DNA of 64,000 nt, from positions 31,736 to 95,735 of the forward strand of contig NZ_AKIZ01000039.1 of assembly GCF_000282595.1 (NCBI RefSeq), in the 5' to 3' direction. Positions 8,513-17,395 of this stretch are shown here, piece by piece; position 1 is the first letter of the stretch, and every line of letters starts with the position of its first letter. The notes below the pieces were generated by a model. It saw nothing but the letters and a program-made list of their open reading frames with translations, searched no databases and was not told the DNA's origin. The position numbers and the translations under genes were made by a program. Source of the DNA: Phyllobacterium sp. YR531 (GTDB taxonomy: Bacteria; Pseudomonadota; Alphaproteobacteria; Rhizobiales; Rhizobiaceae).

Positions 8513-9031
8513 TCAGGAAATCAAGTCGTCAAGACGAAAGCGTGCGATCTGGCTGATCTGATGCAGCGCCTCCAGCACTTCCTCACCGGAATTATTCTCA
8601 AGCCGTGTGCGGAAGGCCGTCATGATCGAATGTTTATCGTGTCCACGCACCGCCAGAATGAATGGAAAGTCGAACCTGCTTTGATAGGCATTGTTCAACG
8701 CATGAAACTCTTCAAATTCTTCGTCGGTTAACTTATCGAGGCCAGCGCCCTTTTGTTCAGATGTCGAGCTTGATGTGAGCTTGCCCTGCCGCGCCGCCTT
8801 GCCCGCAAGATCGGGGTGGGCGCGTATCAATCCAAGTTGCGCCATCTGCCCGGCTTTTTGAACCACGTCCACCATGGCTGAATGCAGTTGTTCAACACTT
8901 GAGAAAGGCCGCTGGTCAGCAACGCCTTCCGGAACCCAAGGTGAATGCTCGAATATGCCGCCCAGCGCTTCGATAAATTCATCGGGGCTTAGAGCATTCA
9001 ATTGATCGAGATTCATTGTCATCCAGTTCAT
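8513..9031 (-). CDS. uraD: OHCU decarboxylase
   Basis: This enzyme decarboxylates 2-oxo-4-hydroxy-4-carboxy-5-ureidoimidazoline to S-allantoin. Visible family motifs are [20 protein letters not shown] near the N-terminus with the catalytic His, then [25 protein letters not shown] and [10 protein letters not shown]. The open frame extends to 9076, but those first 15 codons (MVSLSNHA...) are translated from the arm of a palindromic repeat and are not family sequence. ATG 9031, 9022 or 9016 are the realistic starts. The repeat between xdhB and uraD may separate their transcripts. Confidence 0.92.
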   Translation of the reverse strand: MNWMTMNLDQLNALSPDEFIEALGGIFEHSPWVPEGVADQRPFSSVEQLHSAMVDVVQKAGQMAQLGLIRAHPDLAGKAARQGKLTSSSTSEQKGAGLDKLTDEEFEEFHALNNAYQSRFDFPFILAVRGHDKHSIMTAFRTRLENNSGEEVLEALHQISQIARFRLDDLIS

Positions 9032-9052
9032 TTCCAATGGCACTGATGCCCG

Positions 9053-9162
9053 CGCGTGGTTCGACAAGCTCACCATGAGGAAAGTTTATTGATCGCAGGG
9101 CGCTTGATTTTGGCCGACTGCAATCCACCGCCCATCTTCATGGTGAGCTTGTCGAACCACGC
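9053..9162. repeat. Bru-RS-like palindromic repeat, copy 2
   Basis: The left arm reads CGCGTGGTTCGACAAGCTC then ACCATGAGGA; the right arm is the inverted TCATGGTGAGCTTGTCGAAC then CACGCA. The core is about 57 bases. This copy has the AAGCTT-type arm rather than the CGGGGC-type arm of copy 1. It lies in the gap between xdhB and uraD, genes of one pathway on the same strand, where a hairpin could attenuate or end the xdh transcript. It also provides the false N-terminal extension of the uraD frame. Confidence 0.8.
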
Positions 9163-9193
9163 ATAATGATTTTGCCATCCATATACAGTAGAA

Positions 9194-11515
9194 TCACGAA
9201 TCCTTCAGCCTGCCTTTTGCTTCCCGCACTGAGCGCAAAACTGCTTCCGGAGTGGCGGGACTGTCCAGTTGTGGCACCGATCCGGCAATTGATGCAATCG
9301 CATCACGGATAGCAAGCCAGATTGAAATCCCCAGCATCAGAGGCGGCTCGCCAATGGCCTTGGAGCGAAATACCGTTTCCTCGCGGTTTGGCATATTGTC
9401 GAGGATACGCACGTTGAAAATTGGCGGCACGTCCCGTGAGCCCGGTATTTTATAGGTCGATGGCCCCACGGTTCGCAATCGCCCCGCCTTGTCCCACCAA
9501 AGCTCTTCGCACGTCACCCAGCCCATGCCCTGCACGAAAGCGCCTTCAATCTGGCCAAGATCGATTGCCGGATTAAGCGGCGAACCGACATCCTGCAAAA
9601 TATCGGCGCGCAGGCAACGCGTTTCACCTGTCAGCGTGTCGATGGCAACTTCCGCCACTGCTGCTCCATAGCTGAAATAGAAAAACGGCCGACCCTTCAT
9701 TGTCTTGCCGTCCCAATGGATTTTCGGCGTCGCGTAGTGACCGGCTTCCGAAAGCTGCACCCGTTTCGCCCAAGCCATTTTTGCCAGCTCGCCAAAGGAA
9801 ACAGAGCGGTTGTCAGCGTGAACGCGGCCCTCGCGATAAATAATCACTTCTTCTTCGACATCGAAATGTTCGGCTGCAACGCGCGTCAGCCGCGCCTTGA
9901 TTGCCGTTGCAGCCTTGAAAGCCGCCATGCCGTTGAGATCGGAACCCGTGGAAGCCGCAGTCGCGCTGGTATTGGGCACTTTACCCGTCGCGGTTGAAGA
10001 AATGCGAACCATGTCGAGCTCGACCTGAAACACCTCCGCCACGACCTGCGCCACCTTTACGAAAAGGCCCTGCCCCATTTCCGTGCCGCCATGGTTGAGA
10101 AAGATGGAGCCATCCAAATAGACATGTACAAGCGCGCCCGCCTGATTAAGCGAGGTCAGATTGAATGAAATCCCGAACTTTACCGGCATCATGGCGAGAC
10201 CGCGCCGTATAACAGGATTTGCCGCGTTGTGCGCGTCGATTTCCGCACGCCGCTGCTGCCAATCGGCTGAAGCAAGCACTGCGTCAGTCACTTCGACGAG
10301 CCTGTTATCATCAACCTTCTGGCCGTAGGGCGTAGTATCGCCGGTTTCATCGCCGTAATAATTGACTGCCCGCACCGCATTCGGCTCAAGCTTCAACTCA
10401 CGGGCAATTGTATCGATTATAGCCTCGATGGTGATAATGCCTTGCGGCCCGCCAAAACCCCGAAAGGCGGTGTTGGAAACCGTGTTGGTCTTGCAGGCAT
10501 GGCCGACAAAACGGGCATGGGGGATATGGTAGGAATTATCCGTGTGGGTCAGCGCCCGCGTAATGACCGGCCCTGTCAGATCGGGCAGATTACCTGCACG
10601 CGCAAGATATTCCGCATCCAGACCCAGTATGCGTCCCCGTTCATCAACGCCCACCTTCCAGTTCACAACAAAATCATGCCGCTTGCCGGTTCCGGCCATA
10701 TCGTCACGGCGTTTCAGCCGCATCTTGCAGGGTTTGCCGGTCTTTGCCGCAATCAGTGCAGCCGCTCCAGCGATAATGGTCGGCTGGCTTTCCTTACCGC
10801 CAAAACCACCGCCCATACGCCTTACCTGACATTCGACTGCATTGGCATGAATGCCCAAAATACCAGCCACATGGTGCTGGACCTCGGTTGGATGCTGCGT
10901 TGACGAATGCACCAGCATTTCGCCGTTTTCGCCGGGAATGGCATAGGCAATATGGGTTTCCAGATAGAAATGATCCTGGCCACCCATTTTGAGCTTGCCG
11001 GAAAAGACATGCGGCGCATCCGCCAGTGCCGTATCGACATCACCGTCGACGACCTCCTGTACAGGCACCACATAATTTTTGCGGCGATGCGCATCCTCAA
11101 TATCAAGCACGGCCTCAAGCGGCTCAATATCCAGTTTGACCTTCTTGGCCGCCCTATAGGCCGTCTCAAAATCATTGGCGGCAACGACCGCAATCACCCG
11201 CCCCTCGTGATCGACAATATCTTCGGCAAACAAGGTTTCGCCCGTGTGGATCGGCCCGACCTCATTGTGACCGGGCACATCCTTCGCCGACCACACCCCT
11301 GCAACACCCTCCATTGCCAGCGCTTCGGTGGCATCGAAACTATTGAGTCTGCCGTGGGCTACCGGCGAAAGTACGAAGGCAGCATGCAATGTACCCGGCA
11401 GCTCGGGCATATCATCAATGTAGTTTGCTTCGCCCGCCACATGGCGTGCCGCGCTGTCATGGGCGATACCCTTGCCGACAATGCTGCGCTGAACGATTTT
11501 GGCGTCAGTATTCAT
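9194..11515 (-). CDS. xdhB: Xanthine dehydrogenase, molybdopterin-binding subunit
   Basis: This large subunit of xanthine dehydrogenase binds the molybdenum cofactor and oxidises hypoxanthine and xanthine to urate. At 773 aa it has the normal length. Visible features are the N-terminal HDSAARHVAGEANYIDDM, the molybdopterin-binding RRMGGGFGGKES, the AFRGFGGPQG loop, and the C-terminal AIGEPPLMLGIS containing the catalytic glutamate. It overlaps the xdhA stop by four bases. The expected cofactor-insertion gene xdhC does not follow; the next gene is uraD. Confidence 0.95.
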   Translation of the reverse strand: MNTDAKIVQRSIVGKGIAHDSAARHVAGEANYIDDMPELPGTLHAAFVLSPVAHGRLNSFDATEALAMEGVAGVWSAKDVPGHNEVGPIHTGETLFAEDIVDHEGRVIAVVAANDFETAYRAAKKVKLDIEPLEAVLDIEDAHRRKNYVVPVQEVVDGDVDTALADAPHVFSGKLKMGGQDHFYLETHIAYAIPGENGEMLVHSSTQHPTEVQHHVAGILGIHANAVECQVRRMGGGFGGKESQPTIIAGAAALIAAKTGKPCKMRLKRRDDMAGTGKRHDFVVNWKVGVDERGRILGLDAEYLARAGNLPDLTGPVITRALTHTDNSYHIPHARFVGHACKTNTVSNTAFRGFGGPQGIITIEAIIDTIARELKLEPNAVRAVNYYGDETGDTTPYGQKVDDNRLVEVTDAVLASADWQQRRAEIDAHNAANPVIRRGLAMMPVKFGISFNLTSLNQAGALVHVYLDGSIFLNHGGTEMGQGLFVKVAQVVAEVFQVELDMVRISSTATGKVPNTSATAASTGSDLNGMAAFKAATAIKARLTRVAAEHFDVEEEVIIYREGRVHADNRSVSFGELAKMAWAKRVQLSEAGHYATPKIHWDGKTMKGRPFFYFSYGAAVAEVAIDTLTGETRCLRADILQDVGSPLNPAIDLGQIEGAFVQGMGWVTCEELWWDKAGRLRTVGPSTYKIPGSRDVPPIFNVRILDNMPNREETVFRSKAIGEPPLMLGISIWLAIRDAIASIAGSVPQLDSPATPEAVLRSVREAKGRLKDS

Positions 11516-12927
11516 AGCGCCATGACCTCGACTGTTTCACCAGCCACATCACGCCGGAACCGTTCTACAAGATTTGACGCAACTTGCAGGCGGTATTCCG
11601 CACTGCCGCGCCAGTCGCTCAGCGGCTGGAAACGCGCCGTAATGGCTGCGGCACAAGCATTTGCCGCCCGCTCGTCAAAGTCCGTTCCGACCAGCACCTG
11701 CTCGGCTTCGGTAGCGCGGAGCGGCGTTGCGGCCATGCCGCCAAAAGCGATACGCGCGCTACGTACTTGTCCATCTTCCCGGACAATGGAAAAGGCGCCG
11801 CAAACCGTCGAGATATCCTGATCATACCGTTTCGATATTTTGTATACTCGAAACTCCTGCCCCGGCTTTGGCTTGGGTATGGAAACCGAAGCGATCACCT
11901 CATTGGGCCGCAGTTCTGTCTTGCGGTAATCAAGAAAGAAATCTTCCAGCGCAAGGAAGCGGTGGCCACTGAGTGATGCCAGCTCAATCTCTGCACCGAG
12001 CGCAATCAAGGCCGGTGGTCCATCACCGATAGGACTGGCAGTTCCGATGTTCCCGCCAATCGTTCCCATCGAGCGGATCTGCGTTGATCCGAAGCGGCGA
12101 ATGAGCGTGGCGAGCGATGGATAATGGCCGCCAACCCGCGCCAACACTTCTTCCCATGTAACCGCTGCACCGAAGCTCAGATGATTTTCGGTTTCGCGAA
12201 CCTGCCGCATTTCGCGTACCGAACCAAGCGATATCACTTCATCCCAATCAGTATGATAGTCCGCAAGTGCGACACCAAGATCCGTGCCGCCGCCGAGGAG
12301 AATCGCCCCGGGCTTTTCGCTACGCAGGGTCAGCAGTTCATTCAGGGAAGCGGGCTGGTGAAAAACCGCGCCACCTTCGGCAAGCAGCGGCTGGGGTTCG
12401 ATCTGTGCGAAAGCCGCTACATGCGGGCCGGTAATCTCAGCGCCACCGGCGGCAACAACCTTGCGCGCTGCCTCGACGATTGGTCGGTATCCTGTGCAAC
12501 GGCAAAGGTTGCCCGCCAGCGCATCGTGGATTGCTTCATCATCCGCCTGCGGGTTGGCCGCCGCTAATCCCGCCAATGACATGACAATTCCGGGCGTGCA
12601 AAATCCGCACTGGGACGATCCATTCTCGGCCATAGCAGCCTGTATCGGATGTAGCTCACCTGTCTTCAGGCCCTCGACAGTAACCAGCGCCTTACCATCA
12701 ATCTGGCCCATCGCGAGGATACAGCTATTGGCCGCGTGATATTTAACCTCACTGCCATCGACATGGCCGATCAGCACCGAGCACGCACCGCAATCGCCCT
12801 CAGCGCAACCCTCTTTGGTTCCGGTCAGGCGCGGTGCACTGCGTAGCCAATCGAGCACCGTGGTATCGGGCCGTACGCTGGCTTCGTGAATTTGACCATT
12901 TAGAAAAAAACGAACGGAATTTGACAT
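11512..12927 (-). CDS. xdhA: Xanthine dehydrogenase, FeS/FAD small subunit
   Basis: This subunit carries two [2Fe-2S] clusters and FAD and passes electrons from the molybdenum centre to NAD+. The plant-type cluster motif CAEGDCGACSV lies near residue 40, the second cluster motifs CGFCTPGIVMS and GNLCRCTGYRPI near residues 110-150, and the FAD-binding ILLGGGTDLG and GNIGTASPIGD follow. The frame opens at 12981, but ATG 12927 (MSNSVRFFLNG) matches the family start and gives 471 aa. It is the first gene of the xdhAB pair and is translationally coupled to xdhB. Confidence 0.94.
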   Translation of the reverse strand: MSNSVRFFLNGQIHEASVRPDTTVLDWLRSAPRLTGTKEGCAEGDCGACSVLIGHVDGSEVKYHAANSCILAMGQIDGKALVTVEGLKTGELHPIQAAMAENGSSQCGFCTPGIVMSLAGLAAANPQADDEAIHDALAGNLCRCTGYRPIVEAARKVVAAGGAEITGPHVAAFAQIEPQPLLAEGGAVFHQPASLNELLTLRSEKPGAILLGGGTDLGVALADYHTDWDEVISLGSVREMRQVRETENHLSFGAAVTWEEVLARVGGHYPSLATLIRRFGSTQIRSMGTIGGNIGTASPIGDGPPALIALGAEIELASLSGHRFLALEDFFLDYRKTELRPNEVIASVSIPKPKPGQEFRVYKISKRYDQDISTVCGAFSIVREDGQVRSARIAFGGMAATPLRATEAEQVLVGTDFDERAANACAAAITARFQPLSDWRGSAEYRLQVASNLVERFRRDVAGETVEVMAL

Positions 12928-13004
12928 GATATCAACTTCATCCGCCGCGGTGCCTGCGTCAAGAGGGAGTGAACAAAACAAGGTTAACTATGCAATGCCA
13001 CAAA

Positions 13005-13145
13005 TGCGTGGTTCGACGGGGCTCACCATGAGGAAGGTTGGTGGGCTGCAAATAATCCTCGACGCCACAAGATTTAACGCCCTTGCATTCATCCCACCTT
13101 CCTCATGGTGAGCCCTCCTGAGCTTGTCGAAGGGCGAACCACGCA
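13005..13145. repeat. Bru-RS-like palindromic repeat, copy 3 (mixed arms)
   Basis: The left arm is the short type (TGCGTGGTTCGACGGGGCTC). The right arm is a longer type with an extra block, CCTCCTGAGCTTGTCGAAGG, before GCGAACCACGCAG. The element is therefore asymmetric, about 141 bp, with a core of about 65 bases. It sits upstream of xdhA, between xdhA and the GIY-YIG gene, so the xdhA promoter must lie inside or very close to it. Confidence 0.78.
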
Positions 13146-13225
13146 GTAACGAGCATGCAACTTTTGGCTAATTGCCTTCCAATGATCCGTCTCTAAAATC
13201 CGGCATTTGACCGCGAAGAGCAACG

Positions 13226-13513
13226 ATGGAAGTAACGGTTTACATTGTCCGATGCAGCGATAATTCCTACTATACCGGACTTACAAAACAAAACATCGAG
13301 GCCCGTATTTGGGAACATAATGCGGGAATCTGCGACGGTTACACGCGTTCCCGCAGACCTGTGGAACTCGTCTTTACCGAAACCTACAATTATATGTGGG
13401 ATGCTATCGCACGAGAGCGGCAGATCAAAGGCTGGTCTCGTGTAAAGAAAGAAGCTCTTATCCGATTGGACTACGAGGGACTTCCGGCATTGGCCAAGAG
13501 CCATTCACGATAG
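13226..13513 (+). CDS. GIY-YIG nuclease family protein
   Basis: A 95-aa single-domain protein of the YhbQ/UPF0213 type. The GIY-YIG core appears as VYIVRCSDNSYYTGLT, followed by the conserved Arg and His region EARIWEHNAG and the C-terminal ARERQIKGWSRVKKEALI. Single-domain members of this family are presumed nucleases of unknown physiological role. The gene is flanked on both sides by Bru-RS-like palindromes, with no obvious operon partner, so the gene and its repeats may have arrived or moved together. Confidence 0.85.
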   Translation: MEVTVYIVRCSDNSYYTGLTKQNIEARIWEHNAGICDGYTRSRRPVELVFTETYNYMWDAIARERQIKGWSRVKKEALIRLDYEGLPALAKSHSR

Positions 13514-13554
13514 CCCTTCCAGTTGCGAGGACACTGCAACAGCCAAGTGCGAGA

Positions 13555-13688
13555 TTCGCCCTTCGACAAGCTCAGGAGGGCTCACCATGAGGAAGGTCAG
13601 GGGTTGGCGAGGAGCTAGTTTTGAGACGCTGCCGGTAAACCTGCAGTATCAACACCTTCCTCATGGTGAGCCCCGTCGAACCACGCAG
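13555..13688. repeat. Bru-RS-like palindromic repeat, copy 4 (mixed arms)
   Basis: This copy is the reverse arrangement of copy 3. The left arm is the long type (TTCGCCCTTCGACAAGCTC then AGGAGGGCTCACCATGAGG) and the right arm the short type (CCTCATGGTGAGCCCCGTCG then AACCACGCAG). The core is about 65 bases. It begins about 40 bases after the GIY-YIG stop codon. Confidence 0.78.
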
Positions 13689-13729
13689 TATACTGGTGCA
13701 GCGTATTATGTGGGAGCGTGCCAAACTAA

Positions 13730-13748
13730 ACGAAGGGCGAACCACGCT
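13730..13748. repeat. Solitary Bru-RS-like arm fragment
   Basis: The sequence ACGAAGGGCGAACCACGCT repeats the outer end of the long-type arm of the palindromic family without any matching inverted partner nearby. It lies about 40 bases after copy 4 and looks like a leftover from a deleted or partly duplicated element. Confidence 0.6.
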
Positions 13749-13828
13749 GTTGCGATTTTGCAAATTTGCATGAGCCTGGCGAAACCACATGCACCAAGAA
13801 TACAAGCGCCCCGAATATGAGACGCGCC

Positions 13829-14377
13829 TCAAATAACCTTGAGAAATTGAACCGGCACGGCATCAGTCAGCCAAACGCCGTTGTCAGCTTTCCAGAACTC
13901 GAAACCTTCCCGATGCATTTTGCCCGCGGCCACAAGCAAAAGGACAGGGCGTCCGTGTCGTCTCCCGACGGTCTCTGCAGTGGACTCATCAAGTGAAAGA
14001 TGCACCTTCTGGCGTTTCCCCGGCTTCAGCCCGGATGCCAATATTGATTGCACCGATTGTTCGGTGGTACCGTGAAAAAGCTCTTCGGGTGGCTGCAAAC
14101 TGACTAAACCCAGCTCCACTGCAACAGAATGCCCCTGCGCTGCGCGGATAAGCCTGCCATCGTCCGATATTGTAAAGCGCTTCTTGTCATTGGTTTCAAC
14201 GACTTCGACAAGCGCCACTCTGTCAAATTTCATGCCTGCTTTTTCTGAGCGAAGCAGTAGATCGTCTATTTCTACCCAGCCGCCAGCATCGAGAGTGATC
14301 CCGAGTTTTGCCGGTTCATGACGGAGAACCAGACTGAGAAACTTGCTGATATCTTTTGCGCTGCGGGGAGATAACAC
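13829..14377 (-). CDS. kptA: RNA 2'-phosphotransferase (KptA/Tpt1)
   Basis: KptA/Tpt1 transfers the 2'-phosphate from RNA to NAD+. In bacteria its role is unclear because they lack the tRNA-splicing pathway that makes this substrate. The 182-aa sequence shows the family core: ISKFLSLVLRHEPAKLGI, the RAAQGHSV motif containing the catalytic Arg and His, LFHGTTEQSVQSIL, and a later KVHLSLDES containing the catalytic His. It lies just upstream of allA, but in the transcriptional direction it follows allA by 22 bases, so it may be the last gene of the puuE-allA transcript. Confidence 0.92.
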   Translation of the reverse strand: MLSPRSAKDISKFLSLVLRHEPAKLGITLDAGGWVEIDDLLLRSEKAGMKFDRVALVEVVETNDKKRFTISDDGRLIRAAQGHSVAVELGLVSLQPPEELFHGTTEQSVQSILASGLKPGKRQKVHLSLDESTAETVGRRHGRPVLLLVAAGKMHREGFEFWKADNGVWLTDAVPVQFLKVI

Positions 14378-14399
14378 GTCCTGAAATCCTGTTTAACTT

Positions 14400-14906
14400 C
14401 TAAACACTAGATCGCTCAATCCTGAAAACACTATCCGGCCAGAAATACTCTTCGAGATTGCTCCCTTCACCGCCGCGATCCACCACCAGAAAGTCGGAAG
14501 TCGTCTCTAGTGATATCAGCGGGTGATGCCAGACATTGCGATGGTAATTCACGCCCTGACTGCCCTGCGACAGAAATGCAACCGGATTGCCGGGCTTTCC
14601 GCCCTCATCCTTGCCGACCACCACCAGAAATGGCCGGTTTTGCAAAGGATAGAACGCCTGACTGCCGAGCGGATGGCGCTCCAGCATGCGGATATCAATT
14701 GGCGGCGTGAAAGCCTGCCCGCGGAAAATATTGATCAGAACGCGCGCCTGTTCGCCCGTTGCCTCAACTTTCGCAAGGTCATGATAACGCTCTGTTGTGC
14801 CGCCATTGATCAGGCGAAGCTCGGCGCCTGTTGTTTCGATCACATCGCCGAATGGCGCAAAAGCAGCCTTGGTCAGTGGCTGAACCTCAAGGGCGGTGAT
14901 GTTCAT
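14400..14906 (-). CDS. allA: Ureidoglycolate lyase
   Basis: This enzyme splits ureidoglycolate into glyoxylate and urea at the end of allantoin degradation. The 168-aa sequence has the family hallmarks [18 protein letters not shown] substrate-contact region (here [13 protein letters not shown]), [16 protein letters not shown] [13 protein letters not shown], and [13 protein letters not shown] with the cupin-fold histidines. It overlaps the end of puuE by about 20 bases on the same strand, which supports co-translation. The allantoate-degrading enzyme that should make its substrate is not in this window. Confidence 0.92.
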   Translation of the reverse strand: MNITALEVQPLTKAAFAPFGDVIETTGAELRLINGGTTERYHDLAKVEATGEQARVLINIFRGQAFTPPIDIRMLERHPLGSQAFYPLQNRPFLVVVGKDEGGKPGNPVAFLSQGSQGVNYHRNVWHHPLISLETTSDFLVVDRGGEGSNLEEYFWPDSVFRIERSSV

Positions 14907-15792
14907 GCCAGTGCCTTGCTATATCGATCCGGCGCGCTACCCACACATCATTGTGCTGCTGAACATAGTCGAGAAAACGCTCCAGCGCCGCAGCCCGCCC
15001 GGGCCGTCCAACCAGACGGCAATGCAATCCGACCGACATCATTTTCGGCGCGCCCTCCTGCCCCTCCCTGTAGAGCACATCGAATGTGTCTCTGAGATAC
15101 GCATAAAACTGGTCGCCTGAATTGAAACCCTGCGGCGTGGCGAAGCGCATATCATTGGCGTCCAACGTATAGGGCACGATCAGATGAGGACCTTTCGGCC
15201 CCTCGATCCAATAAGGCAATTCATCCGCATAACTATCGGCGGAATAGACGAAACCGCCCTCTTCCATGACAAGCTTCAATGTATTGTCTGATGGCTTGCC
15301 CTGATAGATACCGAGCGGTCGCGAGCCGGTAATTTCGGTGTGCAGACGCACCGCTTCAAGAATGTGCTCGCGCTCTATCGCCTCAGGAAAGTCCTTGTAT
15401 TCCAACCAGCGTAAACCGTGACTGGCGATTTCCCAATCGGCCTCTTTCATCGCGGCGACCGCTTCCGGATTGCGCGCCATGGCAAGCGTCACACCATAGA
15501 CCGTGACAGGCATTTTGCGGCGAGTAAACAAGCGCCATAGCCGCCAGAAACCAGCCCGGGAGCCATATTCGTAAATGGATTCCATGTTGAGGTTGCGTTG
15601 GCCGGGCCAAGCCTGTGCCCCAACAATCTCGGACAGAAGGTTTTCGGATGCCGGGTCCTGATCAAGAATGCAGCTTTCGCCACCCTCCTCGTAATTCACG
15701 ACGAACTGTACAGCCAGCTTGGCGCCGCCCGGCCACTTAGGGTCGGGCGTATTGCGGCCATAGCCTATCAGATTGCGCGGATAGTCTGCCAA
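14887..15792 (-). CDS. puuE: Allantoinase, PuuE (polysaccharide deacetylase-type)
   Basis: A 301-aa protein of the metal-independent PuuE allantoinase family, which hydrolyses allantoin to allantoate and has a polysaccharide-deacetylase (NodB) fold. The motifs [33 protein letters not shown] and [12 protein letters not shown] are typical of PuuE and different from the amidohydrolase-type allantoinases (AllB). It precedes allA with overlap, and bioY lies 6 bases upstream on the same strand, suggesting a bioY-puuE-allA-kptA transcript. Confidence 0.92.
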   Translation of the reverse strand: MADYPRNLIGYGRNTPDPKWPGGAKLAVQFVVNYEEGGESCILDQDPASENLLSEIVGAQAWPGQRNLNMESIYEYGSRAGFWRLWRLFTRRKMPVTVYGVTLAMARNPEAVAAMKEADWEIASHGLRWLEYKDFPEAIEREHILEAVRLHTEITGSRPLGIYQGKPSDNTLKLVMEEGGFVYSADSYADELPYWIEGPKGPHLIVPYTLDANDMRFATPQGFNSGDQFYAYLRDTFDVLYREGQEGAPKMMSVGLHCRLVGRPGRAAALERFLDYVQQHNDVWVARRIDIARHWHEHHRP

Positions 15793-15798
15793 TAGAAA

Positions 15799-16386
15799 TC
15801 AGCGGCGCTTGAGCAGCGATCCAAGCGCCGGAACAACAGCCGCGGCAAGGGCAAGCTTCAGTATATCGGCAACGATGAAAGGACCAACGCCAAAGGTGAA
15901 AGCTTTTTCGTAGCCGAAGAGGTATGCCATCCAGAAAAATCCGAAGCCGAGAATAAGTATTTCGCCGGCAAGCATGGCAAGACCCAATGCAATCGGATTG
16001 CGTGTGAAGCCCTTGTCAGCAGCGCGGCCAACGATCCAGCATGCAGCAACATAACCAACGAGATAACCGCCTGTCGGTCCTACCATATAGGCAAGGCCAA
16101 TGCCCTTTTCCGGCGTTCCGGTGAAAACCGGCATCCCAAGCGCGCCTTCGAGCAAATAAAGTGCCATGGTGGCAACTGCGAGACGCGAACCATAGGCGGC
16201 GGAAATAGCGAAGACCGCAAAAGTCGTCATAGCCACGTTGACATAGACCATGTCGATTTTTGTCTTGGCAGCGAGTGTCAAAAGAGCCGCGCCAACAAAA
16301 GCGAGCGTGACAAACCAAACGGCTTTCGCCAGCTGGCCTTCCGGCTGGAATGTTTCTGCCAATGAGCGTGTTTGTGCAGTGATCAT
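15799..16386 (-). CDS. bioY: BioY family transporter (ECF substrate-binding component)
   Basis: A 195-aa membrane protein with about six hydrophobic segments. The motifs RLAVATMALYLLEGALGMPVFTG and GPTGGYLVGYVAA are the BioY signature. BioY binds biotin and takes it up, alone or with an EcfAT energising module; no bioMN genes are adjacent. Its position directly upstream of puuE is unexpected, and the sequence does not settle whether the ligand here is biotin. I found no clear BioR-type operator in the short upstream region. Confidence 0.9.
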   Translation of the reverse strand: MITAQTRSLAETFQPEGQLAKAVWFVTLAFVGAALLTLAAKTKIDMVYVNVAMTTFAVFAISAAYGSRLAVATMALYLLEGALGMPVFTGTPEKGIGLAYMVGPTGGYLVGYVAACWIVGRAADKGFTRNPIALGLAMLAGEILILGFGFFWMAYLFGYEKAFTFGVGPFIVADILKLALAAAVVPALGSLLKRR

Positions 16387-16489
16387 GATCTATCTCCCGT
16401 ATTGGCTTTCGCCATCTTGGAGAAAAGGTATATTGAGGTTCATGCCGCACTGCAATAGTCCTAAAGGCGCATAAAGGTCAGCTGAATCC

Positions 16490-17392
16490 ATGTCCCTTTC
16501 ATTCGATAGCAAATTCGCGCCGCATTATGGCGAGGCCGTGAATATTGCGCCGCATGTCCAGCGGATTACCGTGAATAATCCGAGCCCGTTCACTTTTTAC
16601 GGCACGAATTCCTACCTCGTCGGCAGGGATACGCTGGCACTGATCGACCCCGGCCCGCTTGACGATTCCCATAAGGCAACTCTTCTGCAAGCCATTGCCG
16701 GACGCCCGGTCAGCCATATTTTTGTCAGCCATACGCACCGCGATCACTCTCCCCTTGCAACAGTTCTCAAGGATGAGTTGGGCGCGTTGCTGGTGGCGGA
16801 GGGACCGCACCGTGCGGCACGCCCCCTGCATACGGGTGAGGTCAACCTGCTCGACGCCAGCGCCGACACGGATTTTGTTCCTGATATCATCGCCGCCGAT
16901 AATACGGTCATCAATGGCGATGGCTGGGCGTTGCGGACGATACACACACCTGGACATACCGCCAATCACGCGGTTTTTGCTCTTGAGAACACAGGCATAT
17001 TATTTTCGGCCGACCACATCATGGCATGGTCAACCTCCATCGTTGCGCCTCCGGATGGGTCCATGTCCGATTACATGGCTTCGCTCGACGTGATGCTTGA
17101 ACTCGATTCGCGGGTCTATTTTCCCGGTCACGGCGGCGCTGTCACCAAGCCGAAAGCCTTTGTGCGCGGCCTGCGCGGGCACCGCAAAATGCGCGAACGC
17201 GCCATTCTTGAAAGGGTGCGTGCCGGAGATCAAACCATCGCGACCATGGTTGCCGCGATCTACCGCGATACAGATCCGCGCCTACATGGCGCGGCGGCTC
17301 TTTCCGTCCTCGCCCATCTTGAGGACATGGTGGCTCGCGGTCTTGTGCAGACTGACGGTAATGCCGCGATTGATGGCATTTACCGGATCTGA
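16490..17392 (+). CDS. Metallo-beta-lactamase-fold hydrolase
   Basis: A 300-aa soluble protein with the zinc-binding motif HTHRDHS (about residues 81-87), GHTANHAVF with a further ligand His, FSADHIMAW with the bridging Asp, and VYFPGHGG with the last His. The C-terminal helical extension (HRKMRERAILERV) places it with the LACTB2-like/glyoxalase II-related group. Some relatives are nucleases or thioesterases; the substrate here is unknown. It is convergent with the DUF1499 gene, with only three bases between stops. Confidence 0.88.
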   Translation: MSLSFDSKFAPHYGEAVNIAPHVQRITVNNPSPFTFYGTNSYLVGRDTLALIDPGPLDDSHKATLLQAIAGRPVSHIFVSHTHRDHSPLATVLKDELGALLVAEGPHRAARPLHTGEVNLLDASADTDFVPDIIAADNTVINGDGWALRTIHTPGHTANHAVFALENTGILFSADHIMAWSTSIVAPPDGSMSDYMASLDVMLELDSRVYFPGHGGAVTKPKAFVRGLRGHRKMRERAILERVRAGDQTIATMVAAIYRDTDPRLHGAAALSVLAHLEDMVARGLVQTDGNAAIDGIYRI

Positions 17393-17395
17393 GTG

